Shown here one piece after another: positions 54,328 to 62,937 of a DNA stretch of 64,000 nt (position 1 is the stretch's first letter; each line of letters begins with the position of its first letter). The position numbers and the translations under genes were made by a program. The stretch is from the NCBI RefSeq assembly GCF_025770735.1, contig NZ_JAODPB010000006.1:1-64000 (forward strand), in the 5' to 3' direction. This DNA comes from Shouchella tritolerans (GTDB taxonomy: Bacteria; Bacillota; Bacilli; Bacillales; Bacillaceae_D). A model generated the notes under the pieces. The model saw nothing but the letters and a program-made list of their open reading frames with translations. It made no database searches and was not told the origin of the DNA.

Positions 54328-55086
54328 TTACGCACTTAACCAACCGCCATCAACAGCTAGAATATGGCCATTCACATAGTTTGACGCCTCCGATGCGAGA
54401 AAAACAACAGGGCCTTTCAAATCATCAGGGAGCCCCCATTCGCCTTTCGGAATCCGCGAGCTAATGTAGGCATAACGGCTTTCATCTGTACGAATCCCTT
54501 CTGTATTGTCTGTAACCATATACCCTGGGGCAATCGCATTGACGCGCACCCCTTTTTTGGCCCATTCGTTGGCAAGGGCTTTCGTCAAACCAGCAACGGC
54601 ATGTTTGCTTGCTGTATAGGCGGCAACGCGCAAACCGCCTTGGAACGACAGCATCGAGGCCACGTTAATGATCGATCCTGATCCCTTTTCAAGCATATGT
54701 GCGCCAATTTCCCGAGAGAGTGTAAATACGGCATCCACATTGACGTGCAATACTTCCCGCCACGACGCATCATCCAACACGTTCGCATCAGCCCGCTTAA
54801 TGATGCCAGCATTATTGACCAAAATGTGAACGCTTTCAACATGATCCAAAACTTTAGCGGCCAGTTCTTTTGCCCCATCAGGCTGAGATAAGTCCGCTTT
54901 TATTCCATAAAAGCGCCCGCCAAGTTCCTCTATTTTTTGTTTTGTTTCCGTCATATCGCTAATTCCTGCACCAATGATGTTAGCACCCGCTTCGGCAAGT
55001 CCGAGCGCCATCCCTTGGCCAAGCCCTCGGCTAGCGCCAGTGACGACGGCTGTTTTTCCTGCAAGCGAAAACATCTCCATCCCCAT
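54328..55086 (-). CDS. kduD: 2-dehydro-3-deoxy-D-gluconate 5-dehydrogenase
   Basis: A protein of 252 residues, short-chain dehydrogenase. NAD loop TGASRGLGQGMALGLAEAGA, NNAGI, catalytic Ser in NVASMLSFQGG, YTASK (Tyr, Lys), and the tail GHILAVDGGWLSA. With the adjacent kduI it converts 2,5-diketo-3-deoxygluconate to KDG. The start MGMEMFSLAGK has GGAGG upstream; an internal ATG at MEMFSL is also possible. First gene after the DeoR regulator. Confidence 0.9.
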   Translation of the reverse strand: MGMEMFSLAGKTAVVTGASRGLGQGMALGLAEAGANIIGAGISDMTETKQKIEELGGRFYGIKADLSQPDGAKELAAKVLDHVESVHILVNNAGIIKRADANVLDDASWREVLHVNVDAVFTLSREIGAHMLEKGSGSIINVASMLSFQGGLRVAAYTASKHAVAGLTKALANEWAKKGVRVNAIAPGYMVTDNTEGIRTDESRYAYISSRIPKGEWGLPDDLKGPVVFLASEASNYVNGHILAVDGGWLSA

Positions 55087-55137
55087 TCCTCCTTATGTGT
55101 TTGTTTTGGTTCATTTACGTTTGATCATATCACAGCT

Positions 55138-55151
55138 TGAAACGGCTTACA
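55138..55151. promoter_or_regulatory. Possible cre-like site before kduD
   Basis: TGAAACGGCTTACA matches the cre consensus except one base of the central CG. Located about 52 bp before kduD, in a plausible place for CcpA control of uronate catabolism, but the mismatch is at a usually strict position. Confidence 0.35.
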
Positions 55152-55179
55152 ACCAAGGCAGCGTTTTTTACTGCATTTG

Positions 55180-55932
55180 TTAATAAACGTTGATGCTGTA
55201 TTCCTCCAAAACGCTTCGTGTTTCATTGTCTAACAGGTCATCGCTGACAAGTTCATCAATTTCTGTGATGTCTGCAAATCGCATTAAACCAACTTGGCCA
55301 AACTTGCTTGAATCAGACAGCAAGATCGTTTTTCGTCCACAATGGATTGCCGCTCTTTTCCATTCATAGTGAAAACTGTTTAGGATCGATAAGCCATGCT
55401 CAACAGAGACGCCAGTCGCCCCTAAAAATACTTTTTGCACATACAACGACTTGAGCATCGCCGTCGTTTGCTGGCTATACAGTGCGGAAGAAGTGCCTAG
55501 GCGTGTTCCCCCGAGCAAAATAAGCTGGATTGCTTCTTTTTCATAAAGGGCATTCGCGATCCGGATGTCATTGGTAATGACCGTCATCGGCTTGTCGCCA
55601 AGGCGCTCAGCAAGAGCAAGTGTCGTGCTGCCGCCATCCAGCAAAATCACGTCATTCTCACAAATCAACGATTTTGCTTTTTCAGCAATATCGTGCTTTT
55701 CCTTTTCATTTCTTTGCTCCCGTTCCTGAATCGGAAACAAGCTTGTGTCGGTTTCCATTAATACGGCACCGCCATGAACGCGCTTGAGCAGCTTTTTTTC
55801 TTCAAGCCGCTCTAAATCTAGGCGGATTGTTTTTTCCGTAACACCAAGCCATTCGCTCGCTTGGGAAACGCGTATCGATTTATGTTTCGCCAAATAGGCA
55901 AGCAGTTTTTCGTGCCGTTCCAATGTGAACAT
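55180..55932 (-). CDS. DeoR-family regulator of the uronate operon
   Basis: A protein of 250 residues. N-terminal DeoR HTH (ERHEKLLAYLAKHKSIRVSQ, then ASEWLGVTEKTIRLDLERLE), and a C-terminal DeoR sensor with the sugar-phosphate loop DGGSTTLALAERL and LLGGTRLGTSSALY. It lies immediately upstream of kduD-kduI-uxaC and is likely their repressor, with a phosphorylated uronate intermediate as inducer. TTTATGT repeats in front of it (about 55960-55980) may be operators. Start at 55932 with GGAGGTG. Confidence 0.82.
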   Translation of the reverse strand: MFTLERHEKLLAYLAKHKSIRVSQASEWLGVTEKTIRLDLERLEEKKLLKRVHGGAVLMETDTSLFPIQEREQRNEKEKHDIAEKAKSLICENDVILLDGGSTTLALAERLGDKPMTVITNDIRIANALYEKEAIQLILLGGTRLGTSSALYSQQTTAMLKSLYVQKVFLGATGVSVEHGLSILNSFHYEWKRAAIHCGRKTILLSDSSKFGQVGLMRFADITEIDELVSDDLLDNETRSVLEEYSINVY

Positions 55933-55987
55933 GATTCTTCACCTCCGTTCCATTATCACACATAAACGAACATAAATAAACACAAAA

Positions 55988-56017
55988 AACAGGCAGCTTT
56001 TTGTGAAACTGCCTGTT
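55988..56017 (-). terminator. Terminator of the chromate transporter operon
   Basis: AACAGGCAG / CTGCCTGTT arms around a 12-nt loop, followed by TTTTTTG on the minus strand, 18 nt after the second gene. Confidence 0.82.
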
Positions 56018-56035
56018 GACTACCTAACCGGCTGC

Positions 56036-56575
56036 CTACCCTAGAAATGGAATGACAAGCCCCCCGTAAACAAATGAGGCGACAATCACTAACGCCGGAT
56101 GGACTTTTGCCTTTGTCAATAGTAGAAAAGCAACCGCTGCAATTGCCAATGACTGAAGCCAACCAATCTCGGCAGCGGCATCGCCAATGATATCGAATGT
56201 CAACACTACCATCAATATACAAATAACAGGCTGGACAGCAAGGGAAATGCCTTTGACCACATTTGATTGGCGGTACTTTCGCAAAACACGCATCAACAAA
56301 ATCATGGCCAGCGCTGATGGAACAATGGTCGCTGCATGGGCAACGATAAAACCTGACCAGCCCCCGGCAGCAAACCCAACATACGCAGCAATTTTTGTTG
56401 CGATCGGCCCTGGCAGAGCATTTGCCAAGGCAAGGACATTGGAAAACTCATCGCTCGTCAACCAGTGATAGCGGTTGACAACTTCTTCAAACATAAGCGG
56501 AATGGAAGCCGGGCCACCACCATAGCCTAGCAAGTTAGCAAGAAAAAATGCGATAAATAAATATAATAAAATCAT
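56036..56575 (-). CDS. Chromate transporter, half-size subunit 2
   Basis: A protein of 179 residues with the CHR domain: LLGYGGGPASIPLMFEEVV near the N-terminus and NALPGPIATKIAAYVGF. Short-chain CHR proteins work as pairs with opposite topology. The ATG at 56575 follows AAAGGAGAG and overlaps the first gene's stop by 4 bp; codons further upstream overlap that gene. Related B. subtilis genes are ywrA/ywrB. Substrate chromate or sulfate is by family only. Confidence 0.85.
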   Translation of the reverse strand: MILLYLFIAFFLANLLGYGGGPASIPLMFEEVVNRYHWLTSDEFSNVLALANALPGPIATKIAAYVGFAAGGWSGFIVAHAATIVPSALAMILLMRVLRKYRQSNVVKGISLAVQPVICILMVVLTFDIIGDAAAEIGWLQSLAIAAVAFLLLTKAKVHPALVIVASFVYGGLVIPFLG

Positions 56576-57162
56576 GACGACTCTCCTTTTTGCCTGCTCC
56601 GCCATTTATCCACCAGTTTATAATGAAATACACCGTAAATAATAAAGGCAATAATCACAAAACCAGGGTGGACGTCAAACCCTTGCAAAGCGGCAAAGGC
56701 AATGAGAAAAGTGAGGATGCCAAAAACCCAGCCGAAGCCTTTAACCGTCTTCTTGCCAAAATCATACGCCATTTGTGCGAGCAAAACGGCGATAACAGGC
56801 GTAACTGCCCCTATCATGCCAGCAACAACCTCAGAACCACTAATGGCATCAACAAGCGAAAAAAGCAACACCATCGCTACACTTGTAGGAAAAATATGCC
56901 ACAACGTTGCCCAACAAGCGCCAGTCCAGCCCTTCAATCGATAACCTAAATAGGCCGCCATTTTCGTTGCCACGGGGCCTGGCAACGTATTGGCAATCGC
57001 CAACGTCTCGCCAAATTCCTCATTGTCCATCCATTTATACGTATCAACAGCTTCCACCCGAAACAGTGGCATGACAGACGGGCCGCCGCCAAACCCAAAC
57101 AGCCCTGTCCGCAGCATCGCCAGTGCTAGCTGCCTATATTGCGTCACGGTCTCTTTCTCCAC
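56572..57162 (-). CDS. Chromate transporter, half-size subunit 1
   Basis: A protein of 196 residues. GLFGFGGGPSVMPLFRVEAV and ANTLPGPVATKMAAYLGYRLKG are the CHR signature repeated in the partner. About five to six TM segments. The GTG at 57162 has AAGAGGG 10 nt upstream. Co-translated with the second half (ATGA overlap). Confidence 0.85.
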   Translation of the reverse strand: MEKETVTQYRQLALAMLRTGLFGFGGGPSVMPLFRVEAVDTYKWMDNEEFGETLAIANTLPGPVATKMAAYLGYRLKGWTGACWATLWHIFPTSVAMVLLFSLVDAISGSEVVAGMIGAVTPVIAVLLAQMAYDFGKKTVKGFGWVFGILTFLIAFAALQGFDVHPGFVIIAFIIYGVFHYKLVDKWRSRQKGESS

Positions 57163-57216
57163 TGCGGTTATCCCTCTTTTCTCTATTCATTCTAGTTTAC
57201 AAAGCTCCGCTTAGCG

Positions 57217-58047
57217 CTATAACCGAATTTTAGCGATGTCGAAGTTAGGCACAAGCCCTTGTTCCATCGCGCGGCCTAACAAGTTCTCAACCGCTTGATA
57301 GCCGTCTTCTCCAAGTGACTTCGTAAACTCATTTACATAAAGTTCAATATGGGCATTGGCGACTTCTTCTGAAAGCTCTTGGGCATGTGAAAGCACATAG
57401 TCGCTTGTCTCCTCAGCGTGTGCCCATGCATACTCAACCGATTGTTGGGCCCACTTCGCCAATTGCTCTTTATCGAGGGAGCGCTTGGCAATAATCGCGC
57501 CTAATGGGATCGGAAAACCTGTATCTTGTTCCCACCATTCGCCTAAATCTTGCAACAGGGACAGGCCATACGTTTGGTATGTAAAGCGTGCTTCGTGGAT
57601 GACGAGCCCTGCATCGACTTCCCCTTTTGCGACTGCAGGCATAATACGGTCGAACGGCATCACCTTTATAAAAATGTTATTTTCAGGCAATTTTTGTTCA
57701 GTCCATAGACGGAACAATAAGTATGCAGTGGAGCGGTCACTTGGGACAGCAACTGTTTTCCCTTCAAGAGCAGTTGCTTCTTGCTGTTCTTTCGTTAACA
57801 CAAGCGGCCCGCACCCACGACCAAGAGCGCCTCCGCTCGGCACTAGACAATAATGGTCCAGTACATACGGCAACGCAGCGTAAGAAATTTTCATGACTTC
57901 AGGCCCCGTCTGATCAATCGCCCAATAGTTGGTGCGGTCAATATCGGCATAGGTTACATTTAACTTAGGGGCACCAGCAATCTTCCCGTGAACCCATGCA
58001 TAAAAGACAAATGTGTCATTTGGACATGGCGAAAAAGCAATCTCCAA
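57217..58047 (-). CDS. mqnD: 1,4-dihydroxy-6-naphthoate synthase (futalosine pathway)
   Basis: A protein of 276 residues with periplasmic-binding-like fold. The N-terminus IAFSPCPNDTFVFYAWVHG and the SGGALGRGCGPLVL, VMPFDRIMPAVAKGEVDAGLVIHEARFTY (His-Glu) motifs define MqnD, which makes 1,4-dihydroxy-6-naphthoate for menaquinone. Two TTG codons compete; 58047 is chosen because AAGGAGG lies 9 nt upstream, the other TTG directly abuts that site. It overlaps mqnB by 32 bp. Confidence 0.88.
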   Translation of the reverse strand: MEIAFSPCPNDTFVFYAWVHGKIAGAPKLNVTYADIDRTNYWAIDQTGPEVMKISYAALPYVLDHYCLVPSGGALGRGCGPLVLTKEQQEATALEGKTVAVPSDRSTAYLLFRLWTEQKLPENNIFIKVMPFDRIMPAVAKGEVDAGLVIHEARFTYQTYGLSLLQDLGEWWEQDTGFPIPLGAIIAKRSLDKEQLAKWAQQSVEYAWAHAEETSDYVLSHAQELSEEVANAHIELYVNEFTKSLGEDGYQAVENLLGRAMEQGLVPNFDIAKIRL

Positions 58048-58690
58048 GTTGTTCAACCTCCTTCAATTTCTCTGCTGCTTTCGTCAACGACGAAAAAGCA
58101 CTCGCAAATTCCCAGCTTGCTTTATCGCGAATGCCTACTTGGTTTGAAATGGACCTTACTTCGGCAAAAGGCAAGCCAAACTCCGCTGCCGCATTGGCTA
58201 CACCAAACCCTTCCATCGCTTCTGCCACTACGTCTTTCCCATAAGATTGACGAACGTTTAATGTCGCTTCTGTCCCAGTCACAGTCATCACGGACAAAAT
58301 AGCACCAGTTGCTACAGATACGGCTTCTTCAAGTTTCCCAATATAAGCATCGTTTGCAACTGCAGGCAATGTTTGTGTACCAAAACCGAGCGAATCAATC
58401 GTCAAAAACCCTTCTGGTGACTCTGCTCCTATTTCCGGGGCAATAATCGACGTTGCGACAGCAACCGTGCCATTTGCCGCTTTTCCTGGGAAGCCACCAG
58501 CAATCCCCATGTTTATCGTTCCTTGATAGTGTTTTTGGGCGAGCTGCCTTGCTGTACGCGCTGCTGCCTGGGCGATCCCTACGCCGCCAACGAGTACTTC
58601 ATAGGCTGAAGAATTTCCCAACCCTTGTAAGACAGCCTGCTTTTCAGGTTCCACGGAAACGACAATCAAAATAGGCTTCCTGTCTATCAC
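58016..58690 (-). CDS. mqnB: Futalosine hydrolase
   Basis: A protein of 224 residues, nucleoside phosphorylase/hydrolase fold, releasing hypoxanthine from futalosine. Motifs: VGGVGIAQAAARTAR, NMGIAGGFPG, and EAMEGFGVANAAAEFGLPFAEVRSISNQVG (catalytic region). Presence of mqnB with mqnD indicates that this organism makes menaquinone through futalosine, not the Men route of B. subtilis. mqnA, mqnC and mqnE are outside the window. Confidence 0.88.
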   Translation of the reverse strand: MIDRKPILIVVSVEPEKQAVLQGLGNSSAYEVLVGGVGIAQAAARTARQLAQKHYQGTINMGIAGGFPGKAANGTVAVATSIIAPEIGAESPEGFLTIDSLGFGTQTLPAVANDAYIGKLEEAVSVATGAILSVMTVTGTEATLNVRQSYGKDVVAEAMEGFGVANAAAEFGLPFAEVRSISNQVGIRDKASWEFASAFSSLTKAAEKLKEVEQLGDCFFAMSK

Positions 58691-58868
58691 GCGCCAACAA
58701 TCCTTTCCAACGATTCTAACGATCTAGTATACCATAAATGAAGTTGCCAACAAAGTCCATTTGTTTGCTTTCAAGCCTGCTCAAAATAAGAATCACTTCT
58801 ATAACCTATACATGAGGCAAGGAATCATTCATAGAATGTATTATCTTACAAATAAGGAGTGAATTTGG

Positions 58869-60323
58869 ATGAAAGAATTATTTTTGAAAGCGCTTACTTT
58901 ATTTTTGTTGTCTTTCCTGCTTTTTTGGCCGCAAGCTCCCGCACACGCTGGGTTTCTTGGCGCAGGAAAACCAGCCCCTGGCGCTCCGCCAGGAACATGG
59001 GTTGTCGGTGATACGCCAGCAACGACTGCTGGATCGCCGATCTTGTTTGTCCACGGCCTTAATAGTTCTGCACTCACTTGGTTCGAGCCAAATGACATGT
59101 TTGTACACACGTATGAGCAAGGATTTCCGAGCGCCTACATCAATTTGCACCCAGATAAATCAAACTGGCAAAATGGCGAGTTGCTAGCGGAAAAAATCCG
59201 TGATATTTATCACTATTTTGGTGAAAAAGTCACAATTGTTGCTCATAGCAAAGGCGGCGTTGATACGCAAACTGCGCTCCTTCATTATGGGGCTGAACCT
59301 TATGTAAAAGAAGTCATTACGCTCGGTTCGCCTCACCACGGAAGCGAACTTGCCAACTTAGCATATAGCAACTGGGCTGGCTGGCTCGCGGAAATCATCG
59401 GCCAACGCTCAGAAGGCACTGCCTCTTTGCAAACAGGGAACATGGCCTATTTTCGAGCGCAAACAGACGCTTTAATCTCTGGGCAATCTGTCCCTTTTTC
59501 GACGATTTCAGGAACGTCTTGGGGCTCGTTTGGATCTGCTCTCTATTTCGGCGGGCTATATTTGCAATTTTTCGGCACTAATGATGGGGCTGTGACAGTA
59601 AATAGCTCTAGACTAAGCTACGCACCAGAACTTGCTTCCAACCGTTGGGACCATATGCAAGTGGCGCAAGGCCATCTTGTTTTTCCTTTGCTGCAAGCGC
59701 AAATGGGTGCACAGGCTAAGGAAGAGGAGGAGGCGAAGCCCATGAGCGCAGCCATAGTCCGTGGCGGCCAATTTAACGGAAATGCCAGCCAGTCTTTTGT
59801 CGTCGAACCAAACGTAAATAAAGCGCAAATCTCAGTGCTCGCTAATGAAAAGCTTGACTCCGTTGAACTTCACTCCCCAGATGGGCAAGTCTATCATGTT
59901 GCCGCCGTCACTGCCGAGGAAGAGCACAGTGTTTTTTACGGAGCTTATGCCCATCATTTTGAAATGGATCATCCGAGTGCCGGGGAATGGGAACTAAAAA
60001 TGGCACACCCGCAACCAACAGCCTATTTAGCTGTTATGGCGCTTGAAGGCGGTGTTTCGTCAGCCATCGCTTTTGACAGCGTTCGCCTCCAGTCTGACCT
60101 TGACCCGAATGCCATCGATATTAGCAAAACACGCTACACCGTCCATATCAATGATGACAACATCGCAGCCAATACTGCTTCGCTTCACGCGCTGCCTCCT
60201 CAAAAAGATGCTTCGCAAACGATTACCATTGATATTGAAGGGATGACAAGAAACGGTGATCGCTTTGAACGGACGATCGTTACCAACCGCTATGTCGATA
60301 AGCACGGCACTATTTATGAATGA
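58869..60323 (+). CDS. Secreted alpha/beta hydrolase (lipase/esterase-like)
   Basis: A protein of 484 residues. Signal peptide 1-27 (cleavage after PAHA). The alpha/beta-hydrolase domain (about 55-285) shows SPILFVHGLNSSALTW (oxyanion), nucleophile Ser127 in VAHSKGGVD, Asp in FFGTNDGAVTV, and a late His. PGAP1/GPI-inositol-deacylase-like lipases share this layout. A C-terminal ~190-residue beta-rich region (about 295-484) may bind surfaces. ATG at 58869 after AAGGAG. Substrate unknown. Confidence 0.78.
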   Translation: MKELFLKALTLFLLSFLLFWPQAPAHAGFLGAGKPAPGAPPGTWVVGDTPATTAGSPILFVHGLNSSALTWFEPNDMFVHTYEQGFPSAYINLHPDKSNWQNGELLAEKIRDIYHYFGEKVTIVAHSKGGVDTQTALLHYGAEPYVKEVITLGSPHHGSELANLAYSNWAGWLAEIIGQRSEGTASLQTGNMAYFRAQTDALISGQSVPFSTISGTSWGSFGSALYFGGLYLQFFGTNDGAVTVNSSRLSYAPELASNRWDHMQVAQGHLVFPLLQAQMGAQAKEEEEAKPMSAAIVRGGQFNGNASQSFVVEPNVNKAQISVLANEKLDSVELHSPDGQVYHVAAVTAEEEHSVFYGAYAHHFEMDHPSAGEWELKMAHPQPTAYLAVMALEGGVSSAIAFDSVRLQSDLDPNAIDISKTRYTVHINDDNIAANTASLHALPPQKDASQTITIDIEGMTRNGDRFERTIVTNRYVDKHGTIYE

Positions 60324-60547
60324 TCGGATAATGGTTTGATAGCGGCGAGTTTAAGAAACGGACTGAAAGAAGAGGAAGAATACGGTCAATTACCCGCAAT
60401 AACAAAAAGGAACCCTACCAAAGCAGCTGGTCCACTAACATCGATGTGACAAATAGCATGTGTAAGCCAATAATAGTTGCCGGTTCCTTTTTCGATACCG
60501 AAAAAGGAACCTTATCTATGAAACCACACAAACGTAACTGTAGCTGC
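60324..60547. other. Intergenic region between convergent genes, with three-arm repeat
   Basis: Contains the hairpin at 60482-60511 and an extra copy of its right arm (AAAAAGGAACC) at 60404-60414. No gene recognised. Confidence 0.5.
60482..60511. terminator. Perfect 13-bp hairpin, bidirectional terminator
   Basis: GGTTCCTTTTTCG / CGAAAAAGGAACC around an ATAC loop, between the convergent hydrolase and Mga-type genes. The third copy of AAAAAGGAACC at 60404-60414 could pair with the left arm instead. Confidence 0.7.
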
Positions 60548-62059
60548 TCATCTCAATGAATGACATCGCTTACTGTCGGTTGCGACTCGTTCTTTTTTTA
60601 GAATCCTTCTAATACAATTTTCCAGCCGCAAATAATCTTGTTTCGTTGGATTGTTCACATTCAATATACAGACGACCGCTCCGTTTGCCTTTTCTTTTTT
60701 TAACGTTACATAATCGCGATCTGAAACAATCAAATCTGGTGTTTCCCCCGGCTCACAAAAACGCGAATGTGGATAGACTTCTTGAACCATTTTTAAACCT
60801 ACGTTTTTTCCTGCTTTGCCAAAAATGGAATACAGCTTGATTTTAATAGGTTTTACTGCACCATCAAAACCCAATACATTTCTTAATAAAAATCGATACC
60901 TATCTAGCAATTCTCGTTTTGTCTTTTTATCTAACCAAATCACTTGTGTGGTCAAATGATCCAGAAACGAGTCAATCAATTGGGCAGGCTCTGTTTCAGA
61001 ATGATCGTGACTGAAAAAAAAGGAATTACCCCTAAAATAGCTGTCTGCCAAATGAATGTTTATTAGATTAGCATATAGTGTTGTATATTCTTCGCCACTA
61101 ATCGCGACACCAAAAAAATCAATAAAACGATCCAACCATTGAATTGTCCGTTTTACAAAATCAGCAGAAGCGTTGGAAAAAGCATTCTGGATAAAAGAAA
61201 TGGAACGTTGGTCGCCTTTTTCTATATAAGAAAAAGAAATGAAGGCTAAGAATAAAAAGGCAATTTCATCCTCTAAATCTCGATCATTTATTTTTGTAAG
61301 CTCCTTATAAAGGGTATAGATATTTTTCCGGAATTGTTCAAACAAAGGATGTGTTTTCACAAACACGTCAAAAAAACGTTCCTTGTTAATGGTAAATCCT
61401 TTGCGGATTCTACTTACGTTTACACCTACCCAATACAACAACGATTCCTGGCAACTCCCAAACGCCTTGTACAATAACGATTCTGCTTGTTTCAGACTAA
61501 TAACGTCAAATGGCCATTCCTCCGCCCAACTGGAATCCCAATAAAAAAGATAATAAAAATAACGAATTTGTTTTTCGTCGCCATGAATAATGGGCTCCCT
61601 TTTTAATTGAATGTCCAAATCAAACGTATTTAAAAGCGGCACTAATCTTTTTAGAGAACGATAAAGGGATCCATAACTAACATATGCTTCGTTTGAAAAC
61701 TTAACGCTATTGACGAACTGACCCTTGAAAACAGTATCTAGAAACTGGTAAGGCAATGAGTTATGATTATACAGCCGTTCGATTGTCTTAACGGAAAACG
61801 CAAACGAGCGTTTCAACCAATAGCCTTTTGTTTTTTCTGAGCGAACGATTGTGGCTTGGTCTGTTAAGGTTTCTAGTTCCATAGCCAATTCATGTACATT
61901 TTTCTTCGCTGTTCGTTTTTCTATCCCGCATACTTCTGCTATCTGTGTAAGTGTGACACTTTGGCTTTGGGCCTCCAAAAACCTTAGGATTCGTACTTTA
62001 GAAACTGCACTCCCATTCAGAAAATAATCCAAGCCATTCACCTCTTCTCTTGCTTCCAT
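60548..62059 (-). CDS. Mga/AtxA-type transcriptional regulator
   Basis: A protein of 503 residues: N-terminal HTH (about 18-60, VRILRFLEAQSQSVTLTQIA, then EVCGIEKRTAKKNVHEL), a second Mga-type HTH (about 85-165), two PRD-like helical regions (about 175-395), and a C-terminal EIIB-like Rossmann segment (about 400-490; SIFGKAGKNVGLKMVQEV). This is the Mga/AtxA/MgaSpn layout that controls surface proteins and capsules. PRD histidines suggest PTS input. It diverges in order from, and sits beside, a class D sortase gene, a plausible target. Confidence 0.75.
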   Translation of the reverse strand: MEAREEVNGLDYFLNGSAVSKVRILRFLEAQSQSVTLTQIAEVCGIEKRTAKKNVHELAMELETLTDQATIVRSEKTKGYWLKRSFAFSVKTIERLYNHNSLPYQFLDTVFKGQFVNSVKFSNEAYVSYGSLYRSLKRLVPLLNTFDLDIQLKREPIIHGDEKQIRYFYYLFYWDSSWAEEWPFDVISLKQAESLLYKAFGSCQESLLYWVGVNVSRIRKGFTINKERFFDVFVKTHPLFEQFRKNIYTLYKELTKINDRDLEDEIAFLFLAFISFSYIEKGDQRSISFIQNAFSNASADFVKRTIQWLDRFIDFFGVAISGEEYTTLYANLINIHLADSYFRGNSFFFSHDHSETEPAQLIDSFLDHLTTQVIWLDKKTKRELLDRYRFLLRNVLGFDGAVKPIKIKLYSIFGKAGKNVGLKMVQEVYPHSRFCEPGETPDLIVSDRDYVTLKKEKANGAVVCILNVNNPTKQDYLRLENCIRRILKKERVATDSKRCHSLR

Positions 62060-62333
62060 AAATTAAATTGTTCTATTTGTTCTCTGTATTCATCCATATC
62101 TATGCTACTGTCGGAGAGAGACACTCATTGCCTATTCTTTATGTCAATTTACAATCGACACTGTATTCTTCTTACGAAAATGCGTCACATAGATTTTTGA
62201 AATTCAGGTTTGAGAGGTACATTGGCAAGAAGCATGCCCTATGGTGACATGCTTACACAGTATGTTCGCTTCTCCTAAAAGCAAAAAATCGATACTTTTG
62301 CTGCATTCCCTTCAAGGCAAAACGATGCACTGT
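62060..62333. other. Intergenic region between regulator and sortase genes
   Basis: About 270 bases. Contains the sortase terminator (62279-62302) and a second hairpin AAGCATG / CATGCTT (62230-62254). The promoter of the Mga-type gene should lie here; no clear boxes. Confidence 0.5.
62279..62302 (-). terminator. Terminator of the sortase gene
   Basis: AGCAAAA / TTTTGCT arms with AATCGATAC loop, followed by TTTAGG; on the minus strand it follows the sortase stop by about 35 nt. Confidence 0.6.
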
Positions 62334-62924
62334 TTAAGTTGTAGGATACGCATAAATGACAAATCGCTCAGGGGCGCTTCCTACATAATGAAAAGGATAA
62401 CAAGTTGTTATGACTAACACTTCCTCCCCCATTTTTCGAATAACAGAAGTATCATCTGCGGAAACAATTTCGGTTTCTTTTAGCTCATACGTAAATTTGC
62501 CATAAGGCATCGTCACAATAAAAGAGTCGCCTATTTCTAGCTCCCCAAAGTTACGAAATACGGTGTCTCTATGACCAGATAACAAAATCTGTTCATCTTG
62601 CCCAGGAAAAGCAGATTCGGATAAATGACCTACGCCATTTTTTAAAGCCTCTTCATTGGTTCCTTCAACAACGGCAATTGTCCGATCTAGCTTTGGAATC
62701 TCTAATGTTGCAAAGGCTTCGTGAGCGTCTGGACGAAAGGCCTCTACAGCGCCAGCGTCTTCGTCTTCTCCAGCACGAATCCATTCACGTTCGGCTTTTT
62801 CTATATACGCTTTCGCTTCTACCAGTGATTTGTCTTGGGCACGTTCATGAGCCATTAGTTGATAAACAAATGCCCCCAAAACAATTAGACCTGTTATGAT
62901 TAGCAAATTTCCAATTCGTTTCAT
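62334..62924 (-). CDS. Class D sortase
   Basis: A protein of 196 residues: N-terminal signal-anchor TM (5-24), then a sortase beta-barrel with His118 in LLSGHRDTVF, catalytic Cys175 in LVITTCYPF and Arg187 in SAPERFVIYA. The TLxTC form (VITTC) is typical of class D. It anchors LPxTA-like proteins to the cell wall or acts on sporulating cells. No LPxT substrate is visible in the window. It follows the toroid gene by 14 nt and lies near the Mga-type regulator. Confidence 0.85.
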   Translation of the reverse strand: MKRIGNLLIITGLIVLGAFVYQLMAHERAQDKSLVEAKAYIEKAEREWIRAGEDEDAGAVEAFRPDAHEAFATLEIPKLDRTIAVVEGTNEEALKNGVGHLSESAFPGQDEQILLSGHRDTVFRNFGELEIGDSFIVTMPYGKFTYELKETEIVSADDTSVIRKMGEEVLVITTCYPFHYVGSAPERFVIYAYPTT

Positions 62925-62937
62925 ATCGCGGTCCTCT

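Noticed and set aside
55138-55151. Treating the kduD upstream site as a firm cre
   Set aside because: It breaks the central CG of the consensus, so it is listed only as possible.
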